Shown piece after piece: positions 17,126 to 24,706 of a stretch of DNA of 40,975 nt. The DNA comes from JAABRU01 sp041390465 (GTDB lineage: Bacteria > Desulfobacterota > Desulfobacteria > Desulfobacterales > Desulfococcaceae): NCBI GenBank assembly GCA_041390465.1, contig JAWKPW010000049.1, forward strand, positions 1 to 40,975, written 5' to 3'. Under the pieces are notes generated by a model, which did not search any database, was not told the DNA's origin, and worked only from the letters and a program-made list of their open reading frames with translations. How positions within the stretch are numbered: position 1 is the first letter of the stretch; each line of letters starts with the position of its first letter. Position numbers and translations under genes: made by a program.

Positions 17126-18478
17126 ATGGAAATTTCAACATTGTCTGCGGTTTCTCCTGTGGACGGGCGTTACCGCAGGGCCGCAGAAAAACTGGCTGAT
17201 TATTTTTCCGAACGTGCGCTGATCCGTTACCGGGTGATCACGGAAGTGGAATACTTCATCGCGCTGTGCCAACTGCCTCTGCCGCAGTTGAAAGATTTTC
17301 CCGCGGATCGTTTTGAAAGCCTGCGGGCCCTGTATCAGCGTTTTTCCGTGCAGGACGCGCAGAAAATCAAGGACATTGAAAAAGTCACCAATCACGATGT
17401 CAAGGCTGTGGAATATTTTCTCAAAGACGCATTCCATGAACTGAAACTGGACGGTTTCAAAGAATTCATCCACTTCGGCCTGACTTCGCAGGACATCAAC
17501 AACACGGCCCTGCCTGCTTCCCTGAAAGACGCTTGGCAGGAGGTCATTCTTCCCGCTCTCAATCAGGTGATTGATGTGCTCACGGACAAAGCAAAGGAAT
17601 GGAAACAGATTCCCATGCTGGCCCGGACCCACGGCCAGCCTGCATCGCCCACCAGACTGGGAAAAGAGATTTATGTTTTCGCGGAGCGTCTGATCGTGCA
17701 GAGGGATTTGATGAAAACCATTCCCTTTTCCGCGAAATTCGGGGGAGCCACAGGCAATTTCAATGCGCATCATGCAGCTTACCCGGAAGTGGACTGGATT
17801 GCCTTCGGAGACCGGCTGGTGAATGAAGTTCTGGGGCTGCGGCGTTCCCGCGTCACCACTCAGATTGAGCATTACGACAATCTCGCAGCCTTCTGCGACA
17901 ATGTGAAACGCATCAACACCATCCTCATTGATCTGACGCGGGATATGTGGGCCTATATTTCTATGGATTATTTCAAACAGAAGATCAGGGCAGGGGAAAT
18001 CGGTTCATCGGCCATGCCGCACAAGGTCAATCCCATTGATTTTGAAAATGCCGAGGGCAATCTGGGCATTGCCAATGCAGTGTTTGAGCATCTTTCCGCA
18101 AAACTGCCCATTTCCCGGCTGCAAAGGGATCTCACAGATTCCACTGTGACCCGGAACATCGGCGTGCCTTTGGCCCATACCCTGATTGCGTTCAAATCCC
18201 TGCTCCGGGGCATGGGCAAGCTGATTCTGCACGAAGAGAAAATCCGCGCGGATTTGCAGGACAACTGGGCAGTGGTGGCCGAGGCGATTCAGACCGTGCT
18301 GCGGCGAGAGGGATTTCCCAAACCTTATGAAGCCCTGCTGGGACTGACGCGGACAAATGAAAAAATCACGCAGAAAGCCATCGCGGATTTCATTGCGGGT
18401 CTGAATGTGTCCGAAGCTGTGAAAGAGGAACTGCTGCGCTTCACACCGGAGAATTATACGGGAATCTGCGCGTTCTGA
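17126..18478 (+). CDS. purB: Adenylosuccinate lyase PurB
   Basis: A 450-residue enzyme that cleaves SAICAR to AICAR and adenylosuccinate to AMP, both with release of fumarate, in purine synthesis. The N-terminus (STLSAVSPVDGRYRRAAEKL) is that of the longer E. coli-type PurB. Also visible are LTSQDINNTA, the ARTHGQPASPTRLGKE segment with the catalytic His, and the superfamily signature GSSAMPHKVNP (about 292-302). Length agrees with the family. The start is the ATG behind AAGGA (17115-17119); the frame runs 60 nt further upstream without a ribosome site. It stands 108 bp after mnmA. purN, from the same pathway, lies about 1.3 kb away on the opposite strand. Confidence 0.97.
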   Translation: MEISTLSAVSPVDGRYRRAAEKLADYFSERALIRYRVITEVEYFIALCQLPLPQLKDFPADRFESLRALYQRFSVQDAQKIKDIEKVTNHDVKAVEYFLKDAFHELKLDGFKEFIHFGLTSQDINNTALPASLKDAWQEVILPALNQVIDVLTDKAKEWKQIPMLARTHGQPASPTRLGKEIYVFAERLIVQRDLMKTIPFSAKFGGATGNFNAHHAAYPEVDWIAFGDRLVNEVLGLRRSRVTTQIEHYDNLAAFCDNVKRINTILIDLTRDMWAYISMDYFKQKIRAGEIGSSAMPHKVNPIDFENAEGNLGIANAVFEHLSAKLPISRLQRDLTDSTVTRNIGVPLAHTLIAFKSLLRGMGKLILHEEKIRADLQDNWAVVAEAIQTVLRREGFPKPYEALLGLTRTNEKITQKAIADFIAGLNVSEAVKEELLRFTPENYTGICAF

Positions 18479-18581
18479 TTTTTTCAGGGCATGAAAAACA
18501 GGCGGCAAAAGGGAAAAATTTTTTCAGGTCTTCCGGAAATGGAAACAGGGTGCGGCAAACAGACTGATAAGGAGTTCCGTT

Positions 18582-19654
18582 ATGATCAGAACGTATTGTG
18601 ATCTGCTGATAATTCTGTTTTTTCTGAATTTTTCAGGAATCTCTTTGGCGCAAAGCACAGACATCTGCCAGGAGATTGGGGCAGATTTGCGTCTGCCCAT
18701 GCCCTGCGTGGAATTTCAGGATGTGCAGTACAGCTTTGACATGGAGTATTTCCAGAATCCTTCTGATACCGAAGGGTTGTACTGGAAAATTGATCTCAGC
18801 ACTTTGACAGTCAAAGAACTGCCTTATGCACAGTGCCTGACTCTGAAGAACAATCTGAAAATCTATGCTGCGTGCATGGAATATGAAAAGGTTCCCTACC
18901 GCTTTGTTCTTTCCTATGCACCGGATGCGCATCCCGAAGCGCTGGCCTGGAAAATGGAGGTCAGCACCTTTCCCCGGTTCCGGAACCGCCGTCTTATGGA
19001 AGCGGCTGGCTGGACATCGGAGAGGAAGCATGGAATACCCATCTGGTGCATTATACTCCGGAAAGTCTGCGGCACACACGCAATCCCGGACTTCTGGTCT
19101 ATCTGCACGGAGACGGCGAATCTGCACTGTCAGCCTTAACATACCGCCTGGAAAGGGATTTCAGGGCAGTTGCCGAGGAAAAAGGCATGGTGGTGATTGC
19201 AGTGCAGGCATATCAGGGATTCCGTCTGGTGAATGAATACGGAAAATATGCCTATGATGACTGCAAAAATACGGTGGATGCCATTCTGCTTGCCCATAAG
19301 ATTTGGGGCGTGAATCCCTGGGAAACATATCTTGTGGGATATTCTGCGGGCGGGCCCGGTGCGGTGCTGATTGCCAGAAGTGAACTCAGACCGGTGATAC
19401 GGGCTGTGAATCTCTGGTGCGCACCGTTCAACATCTATGCACTGATTCCCAATCTGTATACAGCACAGGCTCCTGTCAGGCTGGTATCCAATGCCGGTGA
19501 TCCCAATTACACGCTCTCCTTTCCCTACTGGCAGCATTATCTTTCCGCATACGGGCATTCTGTGGAAGCAGTGCTGGAAACGCATCTCTCCGGACATCAG
19601 TTTGACGCCCAAAGTGTGCAAAATGCTGTGGACTGGATGATGCAACTGCCTTGA
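18582..19654 (+). pseudogene. Secreted alpha/beta hydrolase (esterase-like), one frameshift near 18960
   Basis: The start (ATG, with AAGGAG upstream at 18569-18574) encodes a signal peptide ending ISLAQS, so the product is exported. The N-terminal region holds two similar ~32-residue repeats, CVEFQDVQYSF...LYWKIDLST and CMEYEKVPYRF...LAWKMEVST. The frame then changes near 18960: SPVEPP-type sequence leads into YGSGWLDIGEEAWNTHL in the other frame and on to the hydrolase domain, with the oxyanion region LVYLHGDGE, nucleophile elbow GYSAGGPG and a late His in LSGHQF. Joined, the gene would encode about 357 residues. The fold suggests an esterase or feruloyl/PHB-depolymerase-like enzyme; the substrate is unknown. 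A single indel could be an assembly error. Confidence 0.72.
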
Positions 19655-19687
19655 TTTTTCATTAAAAAACTGCTGCTTTTTCGGAAC

Positions 19688-19714
19688 CCCTGAGGATTTT
19701 GAAAACCCTCAGGG
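19688..19714. terminator. Hairpin between convergent genes, family C copy 1
   Basis: CCCTGAGGATTTT and AAAACCCTCAGGG pair around one G with one mismatch, between the convergent hydrolase and purN genes. It is nearly identical to the terminator at 40261. No T run follows on either strand, so termination is only possible, not certain. Confidence 0.55.
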
Positions 19715-19817
19715 CTTGCAGCAGGTTATTTTCCTGACAGCCCCTCACGGGCAAAATGCTGCTTTGAAAGAGTTCCGGATCTGCGGGATGTTCTTTTCCG
19801 GAAATCGACTTAAAAGT

Positions 19818-20612
19818 TCAGAGAATCTTCACAATGGTTCTGGAGACAGTTTTTCCCTGTTCTCCGGCCTGAATGTCCGCGTAAACCGTTTTCAGCCGAT
19901 TTTCCGCGAACAACTGAATACATTCCGGATAAAGAATCCATTCCTGCCGCAGTCCCTTTTCTTTCACCTTTTCCAGCGTATCTGCCGGTTCAATGGCAAA
20001 AGCCCGCTGACCGACAATGGGCCCGGAGTCCTCTCCGTAATCAATGAAATGAACCGTGCATCCTCCCATGCGGCACCCGTAACGGAAAGTGTCACCATAT
20101 CCGTCTGTTCCGGGAAATGCAGGCAGCAGGGCAGGGTGAATGTTCATAATCCGGGGATGGGCAGGATCGGTATTGATCCGATCAATGAAATAGGGGGTCA
20201 GATTTCGCATGAATCCGGCCAGCACCAGCAGATCAAAGGGATAAGATTTCATTTCCGCCAGCAGGGCAGCTTCGGCAATCGCGCGGGTTTTGAGAAAAAA
20301 ATCCCTCTTGCCGGGAGTATGATCAGCCGGAAAAAAGGACTGTTTTTTCTGCATATCTTCCAAGTCAAAATCTTCCGGCAGAAGACTGTCCTGGGGATTT
20401 TTTTTATACGTGCTGATAATTTTTGAATAATCCACCACAAAATGGGGAATGCCGTGTTTTTCAGCCCGCCCCAGCCCTTTGGCCCGGGGATTGTCTGAAC
20501 CCACAAACACCATGTTTCCGTCAATTTTTCCGGATTCGCACGCGTCAATAATGGCCTGCAGATTGGTTCCGCCGCCTGAGATCAGTGCGCCGATACGGAT
20601 TTTCTCTTTCAT
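19818..20612 (-). CDS. purN: Phosphoribosylglycinamide formyltransferase PurN
   Basis: A 264-residue formyl-THF-dependent GAR transformylase, third step of purine synthesis. It has IGALISGGGTNLQAI at the N-terminus, LLVLAGFMRNLTPYF, the catalytic segment NIHPALLPAFPG (about 157-168, with the Asn and His) and HFIDYGEDSGPIV with the catalytic Asp near 195. The start is fixed by a strong GGAGGT site about 10 nt before the ATG; the open frame beyond it is not coding. The protein is about 50 residues longer than E. coli PurN because of an insertion at about residues 65-108, between the nucleotide-binding part and the LVLAGFMR strand. The minus-strand location makes it divergent from the TrpR-like gene. 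Confidence 0.96.
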   Translation of the reverse strand: MKEKIRIGALISGGGTNLQAIIDACESGKIDGNMVFVGSDNPRAKGLGRAEKHGIPHFVVDYSKIISTYKKNPQDSLLPEDFDLEDMQKKQSFFPADHTPGKRDFFLKTRAIAEAALLAEMKSYPFDLLVLAGFMRNLTPYFIDRINTDPAHPRIMNIHPALLPAFPGTDGYGDTFRYGCRMGGCTVHFIDYGEDSGPIVGQRAFAIEPADTLEKVKEKGLRQEWILYPECIQLFAENRLKTVYADIQAGEQGKTVSRTIVKIL

Positions 20613-20930
20613 GATACTTTGACCTCCGTTGAAAAAAACTTTCCTTTGCATTTTTAAGGAGCCCCAAAGAGAAAGTTTGGAAACTTTCGGGCGCTTTGCC
20701 AAATTTTCCGTTTGGCAGTCCTTTCCTGGGGGTTTTCCTGATGTTGGATAAAGGGCAATCGTTTTGATCCTGTGCTGATTTTGGAAACAGAGAAATTGAT
20801 ACCTCCCTTCATGTCTTTTCAGAATGGGAATGTCAACAGCAAAATTTTTTTTCACTTTGTTTTTCACAAAAAAACTTGCTATTTTTTTTTGTCTGGTGCA
20901 ATGTTTCTCCATAAAGAAACAGGAATGCTT
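20613..20930. other. Divergent promoter region between purN and the trpR-like gene
   Basis: No gene. Two small inverted repeats lie at 20671-20688 (GAAAGTTT / AAACTTTC) and 20698-20716 (GCCAAA / TTTGGC), and an A/T-rich tract runs from about 20838 to 20890. These could be operator or leader structures for either gene; a TrpR-type operator (CTAG core) is not evident. Confidence 0.45.
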
Positions 20931-21230
20931 ATGACTTCTTCCCATGAAAAGACAAAAGAGGAACCCCTTTCCGAAGAACTTGCAAAAGTGTTTGCGGAAA
21001 TCCGGGACAAGGCAGAAATGGCAGCGTTTCTCAGGGAAATCCTGACGCCCAAAGAGATCAGCGATCTGTCCAAGCGATGGGAACTGCTCAAAGATTTGTT
21101 TGCCGGAGAAACCCAGCGCCATATTGCGGCAAAGCACCGCATCAGTCTGTGCAAGATCACCAGAGGCTCAAAGATTCTGCGCAGGAAAAATTCCGCCACC
21201 CTGCAACTGCTGAAAAAATATTACGGATAA
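20931..21230 (+). CDS. TrpR/YerC-family transcriptional regulator
   Basis: A 99-residue protein matching the Trp repressor family over most of its length: REILTPKEISDLSKRWELLK, the helix-turn-helix LFAGETQRHIAAKHRISLCK, and ITRGSKIL, where TrpR has ITRGSN. The family includes tryptophan-binding TrpR and the less well known YerC group; the ligand here is unknown. The start is the ATG with AGGA 6 nt upstream, rather than an in-frame ATG 159 nt earlier. The LysE-family exporter gene begins 25 bp downstream in the same direction, so the regulator probably controls it. The purN gene diverges from its other side. Confidence 0.88.
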   Translation: MTSSHEKTKEEPLSEELAKVFAEIRDKAEMAAFLREILTPKEISDLSKRWELLKDLFAGETQRHIAAKHRISLCKITRGSKILRRKNSATLQLLKKYYG

Positions 21231-21255
21231 AAAAATCAAAAGGAGATAACGTGTT

Positions 21256-21894
21256 ATGGCAGCATTGCTGACAATTTTTTTCACATCCTTTGTCATTGCC
21301 CTGTCCGGCGCAATGATGCCGGGCCCTCTTTTCACCGTGACAATCAGCGAAAGCTCGCGGCGGGGATATATGGCCGGGCCTCTGCTGATTGCAGGTCACG
21401 GCATCCTCGAACTCCTGCTGGTCATTGCCCTGATGATGGGGCTGGCTCCTTTGCTGAAACAGAATGCGGTCTTCATTGTCATTGCATTTGCCGGATCAGC
21501 CATTCTGCTGTGGATGGCATACGGCATGTTCCGGGCATTGCCGGAACTCAGTCTGCAATACACGGGAGAAGAGAAAAGGGGAGGCAGTCTCCTTTTGTCC
21601 GGGGCATTGCTGAGTCTGGCCAATCCCTACTGGAGCATCTGGTGGGCTTCCATTGGTCTGGGATACATTCTGCACAGCATGGAACTGGGAACAGCCGGAG
21701 TCTTTGCTTTTTTCTGCGGCCATATTGCCGGTGATCTGTTCTGGTACACAGCGATTTCCACTGCTGTATGGCGGGGCCGCTCCTTTCTCAGCGACCGTGC
21801 CTACCGTTATGTGATTGCCGGATGTGCTGTGTTTCTGGTCCTGTTTTCCTGTGTCTTCGCGTATTCCGGATTTGTGCGCTGCACCGGAGCCTGA
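21256..21894 (+). CDS. LysE-family amino-acid exporter
   Basis: A 212-residue integral membrane protein with about six hydrophobic helices and the LysE/RhtB N-terminal signature ALSGAMMPGPLFTVTISES. ANPYWSIWW in the middle is a second conserved site. The family exports basic or neutral amino acids and related compounds. The start has AGGAG about 10 nt upstream. It sits in an apparent operon behind the TrpR-like repressor, and the dapL (lysine/DAP pathway) gene follows about 620 bp later. An exported amino acid sensed by the repressor is a reasonable inference, but the substrate could be lysine, tryptophan or another. Confidence 0.9.
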   Translation: MAALLTIFFTSFVIALSGAMMPGPLFTVTISESSRRGYMAGPLLIAGHGILELLLVIALMMGLAPLLKQNAVFIVIAFAGSAILLWMAYGMFRALPELSLQYTGEEKRGGSLLLSGALLSLANPYWSIWWASIGLGYILHSMELGTAGVFAFFCGHIAGDLFWYTAISTAVWRGRSFLSDRAYRYVIAGCAVFLVLFSCVFAYSGFVRCTGA

Positions 21895-21900
21895 GAAAAT

Positions 21901-21960
21901 GACAGCGGGTCAAACCGGCTGACAATGTCATTCCTTCCGGAATTCCGGTTTGTTTTTCGG
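21901..21960. repeat. 60-nt dispersed repeat family D, copy 1
   Basis: About 85% identical, in the same orientation, to 34881-34940. Both contain an inverted pair CAAACCGG / CCGGTTTG (the second arm altered to CCGATTTG in the other copy). This copy starts 6 bp after the lysE stop. Confidence 0.8.
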
Positions 21961-22250
21961 ATGTTTTCAGCCTCACCGTCAGGCTCAGAGCAACAGATTG
22001 GCCCCTCTGCAAAAATCCCCGTGACTGACGCTGCCAAAAATGCTTCCATCCATTTTGCCGCCAATATCAGAAAACCTCTGAAAATTATGAGATTTTATAT
22101 CCTGTTTCAAACTTTGTGCCTTTGCGTCTTCAGGGCGGAAAAACGGGAATTTTCTGCTGAAACCTTTTTCAGATTTCATATCTGCGGATCCGCCTGGCAC
22201 CGGAGGATGGGAATTTCAGAATCAAACCGTTATGACTCACTGCGGAACTG

Positions 22251-22286
22251 AGACACAGGCTCAGGCAGCAAAAAGAGCCTGTGTCT
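22251..22286 (+). terminator. Hairpin terminator candidate downstream of lysE
   Basis: A perfect 12-bp stem AGACACAGGCTC / GAGCCTGTGTCT with a 12-nt A-rich loop, followed by TTGTC. The T run is short, so termination efficiency is uncertain. Confidence 0.65.
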
Positions 22287-22370
22287 TTGTCAGAGAAACT
22301 CTGTCATTGACAGGCGGGCATCATTTTTTTATAAGCAGGTCAGCATAGATTTTTGGGTATGGTGTTTCAG

Positions 22371-22403
22371 AAAAACGGGATTTTTCGGAAAAATCCGGTT
22401 TTT
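22371..22403. repeat. Dispersed palindrome family A, copy 2
   Basis: Arms AAAAACGGGATTTTT and AAAAATCCGGTTTTT around CGG, with one mismatch. Flanks on both sides (TTTCAG before, TTGAATAC.TGAAAACTT after) are shared with the copy at 24311, so the mobile or duplicated unit is larger than the palindrome. Confidence 0.85.
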
Positions 22404-22516
22404 TGAATACCTGAAAACTTTCGGCTGCGTACTGATTGCGTCTGAAAATTGTTTTGAATTCAAACGATACCGTATTTGCTGCGGATAAACAGAAAATTGA
22501 CAACAGAGGAATCCAG

Positions 22517-23743
22517 ATGATTCAAATCAATGAACATTATCTGAAACTGCAGGCATCTTATCTGTTTACAGACATTGCCCGCCGGGTTTCCGCTTTTCAG
22601 AAGGCCAACCCGGACAGAAAACTCATCCGTCTGGGAATTGGGGATGTCACTTTCCCGCTTCCCCCGGCCTGCATTGAGGCATTTCACCGGGGTGTGGAGG
22701 AAATGGCTGATGCTGCCACATTCCGGGGATACGGACCGGAACAGGGATATGATTTTCTGCGGGAAAAAATTGCAGAACATGATTTCCAATCCAGAGGAGC
22801 GGATGTGTCTCCGGACGAAATTTTTGTCAGTGACGGCGCCAAATGCGACACCGGCAATATTCAGGAAATTTTTTCCGTACAGGCAAAAATTGCCATTCCT
22901 GACCCGGTCTATCCCGTATATGTGGACACCAATGTCATGGCCGGACGCACCGGAGCCTTCAGGGACGGCAGATATGAAGATCTGATTTATATGGACAGCA
23001 CAAAGGAAAACGGATTTATCCCGGAGATTCCCAAAGAAACTCCGGATCTGATTTATCTGTGCTTTCCCAATAACCCGACCGGCGCGACCATCCGCAGGGA
23101 GCAGTTGAAAGACTGGGTGGATTTTGCACGGAAAAACCGGGCGCTGATTCTTTTTGATGCAGCCTATGAAGCCTTCATACGGGATGAAAGCCTGCCCCGA
23201 TCCATATACGAAATTGAAGGTGCGCGGGAAGTGGCCCTTGAATTCCGGAGTTTTTCCAAGACTGCGGGATTCACCGGAACCCGGTGTGCGTTCACGGTTG
23301 TGCCCAAAGCGTGCATGGCGTATGACAGCAAAGGGAATGCCCATTCTCTGCATCAGTTGTGGAACCGGCGTCACGGAACCAAATTCAACGGGGTTTCCTA
23401 TCCGGTGCAGAAGGCCGCGGAAGCTGTGTACAGTGAGGAGGGACAGGCCCAGACCAAAGCCCTGATTGATTCTTATCTGAAAAATGCGGCTCTGATCCGT
23501 CAGGAAATGACCGCACTGGGATTTGAATGCACAGGCGGAGAAAATTCCCCCTACATCTGGGTGGACAGCAGACAGGATTCCTGGGAATTTTTTGATCTGC
23601 TGCTCAACAAGGCCGGCGTGGTCTGCACACCCGGTTCCGGATTCGGGAAATGCGGAAACGGTTATATCCGCATCAGCGCGTTCAATCATTATGAGAATGT
23701 GCAGAATGCGATGGAACGTATCAAAGAAGCTCTGGCCCGCTGA
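22517..23743 (+). CDS. dapL: LL-diaminopimelate aminotransferase DapL
   Basis: A 408-residue PLP aminotransferase of fold type I that converts tetrahydrodipicolinate directly to LL-2,6-diaminopimelate for lysine and peptidoglycan synthesis. Family landmarks are LIRLGIGDVTFPLPPACIEA, FVSDGAKCDTGNIQEIF, the FPNNPTGATI loop, SFSKTAGFTGTRCAF with the Schiff-base lysine near residue 247, and YPVQKAAEAVY. Length matches the ~410-residue DapL family. The start is the ATG behind AGAGGA (22505-22510); the frame opens 81 nt earlier without a site. DapL is used by many Desulfobacterota, chlamydiae and plants instead of the succinylase route. A palindrome of family A lies 114 bp upstream of the start. 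Confidence 0.97.
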   Translation: MIQINEHYLKLQASYLFTDIARRVSAFQKANPDRKLIRLGIGDVTFPLPPACIEAFHRGVEEMADAATFRGYGPEQGYDFLREKIAEHDFQSRGADVSPDEIFVSDGAKCDTGNIQEIFSVQAKIAIPDPVYPVYVDTNVMAGRTGAFRDGRYEDLIYMDSTKENGFIPEIPKETPDLIYLCFPNNPTGATIRREQLKDWVDFARKNRALILFDAAYEAFIRDESLPRSIYEIEGAREVALEFRSFSKTAGFTGTRCAFTVVPKACMAYDSKGNAHSLHQLWNRRHGTKFNGVSYPVQKAAEAVYSEEGQAQTKALIDSYLKNAALIRQEMTALGFECTGGENSPYIWVDSRQDSWEFFDLLLNKAGVVCTPGSGFGKCGNGYIRISAFNHYENVQNAMERIKEALAR

Positions 23744-24310
23744 GAAAAGTGTTTCTGTCTCAACAGCGGATTCACGCGGATTTCACAGATTGAGCGGATT
23801 TGTCAGGAAAAAAATCGCGTTTCTGAACTGTAATTCACAGGATTCTCATGAAGTTCCGGGATGCTCCCCTCATGTTCATCACAGAAATCACATGAATCAC
23901 AGCTCAGACAGTCAAAAATCGGCACTGCATGAGCAAGTCAGATTCTGTTGACATTTCCGCAGCATTCTGAATTTGTCATAAACCGCGTCTCTGATCTGAA
24001 CCAAGCGGATTTTCACGGACTCTGCCCGGAATGAGGCACGGCACTGTCTGCGGTTCAGAACCGAGACCGAAACCGGCAGACTGATCTGAAATGTCAACAG
24101 AACAGAGCAGTTGCCCAATTGGGCAACATTTTCCTCTTGAGAGAGGCGGGGTGTGTCCGATGCCTGGACTCAAACACACCCCATCCCCACTCTCAGGAAG
24201 GGGCTGGGGGACTGTCCCATACTGTTTTTTAAATTTATAAAGCAAGATGTTGTTTAATAACGATTCTCCATTGATCTGAAATTAAGCTGTTCAGGCATAA
24301 AATTTTTCAG

Positions 24311-24343
24311 AAAAACCGGATTTTTCGGAAAAATCCGGTTTTT
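24311..24343. repeat. Dispersed palindrome family A, copy 3
   Basis: Perfect arms AAAAACCGGATTTTT and complement around CGG. The flanking 6 nt on the left and about 18 nt on the right match copy 2 at 22371. Confidence 0.88.
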
Positions 24344-24433
24344 TGAATACATGAAAACTTCTTTTTGCCTGCGTATCAGTATCTTTTCAATGGGGAATCG
24401 GTATAAGTCGATTTCCGGAAAAAAATATCCCTC

Positions 24434-24466
24434 AGATTTGACAGGTTTTCAAAAGTTGTCAAATCT
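24434..24466. repeat. Palindromic repeat family B, copy 2
   Basis: AGATTTGACAGGTTTT and AAAAGTTGTCAAATCT pair around one C with one mismatch and one G-T pair. It is related to the perfect palindrome at 14141-14171. Confidence 0.75.
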
Positions 24467-24706
24467 TTCAGGTGACGGAACAGGTGCATTCATTTTCAGA
24501 AATCACCTAAAATCAACATGGGCAGCATTATGGATGTGCCATTCAGCATGGTGTTTGTTGCAGATGGACAAAAATCCGTATATTTAAAAAAATACAATAA
24601 TATTAAATTTTTATTTTTATTGTCATTTTTTGTCTGACAGTATGGCAAACAGCCTGAAAAAAACAGATCACATTAACGGGATGTATTACAGAGGTGCATA
24701 TATCAA

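Larger units (their letters stand above)
23744..24706. other. Long intergenic region rich in repeats
   Basis: No gene is supported over about 960 bp. It holds an inverted repeat GGGGTGTGT / ACACACCCC (arms about 24149-24182) with outer partly complementary arms; a similar GGGGTGTGTTTGA sequence recurs at about 36901. Palindromes of families A (24311) and B (24434) follow. A very AT-rich tract at 24580-24640 probably contains the promoter of the hdrA gene. Confidence 0.6.

Noticed and set aside
20613..21137. Upstream extension of the purN frame
   Set aside because: Homology begins at MKEKIRIGALISGGG after a strong ribosome site; the extension overlaps the TrpR-like gene antisense.
22460..23689. 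Minus-strand open frame of about 409 codons opposite dapL
   Set aside because: dapL is fully conserved in the plus frame; the antisense frame matches nothing.
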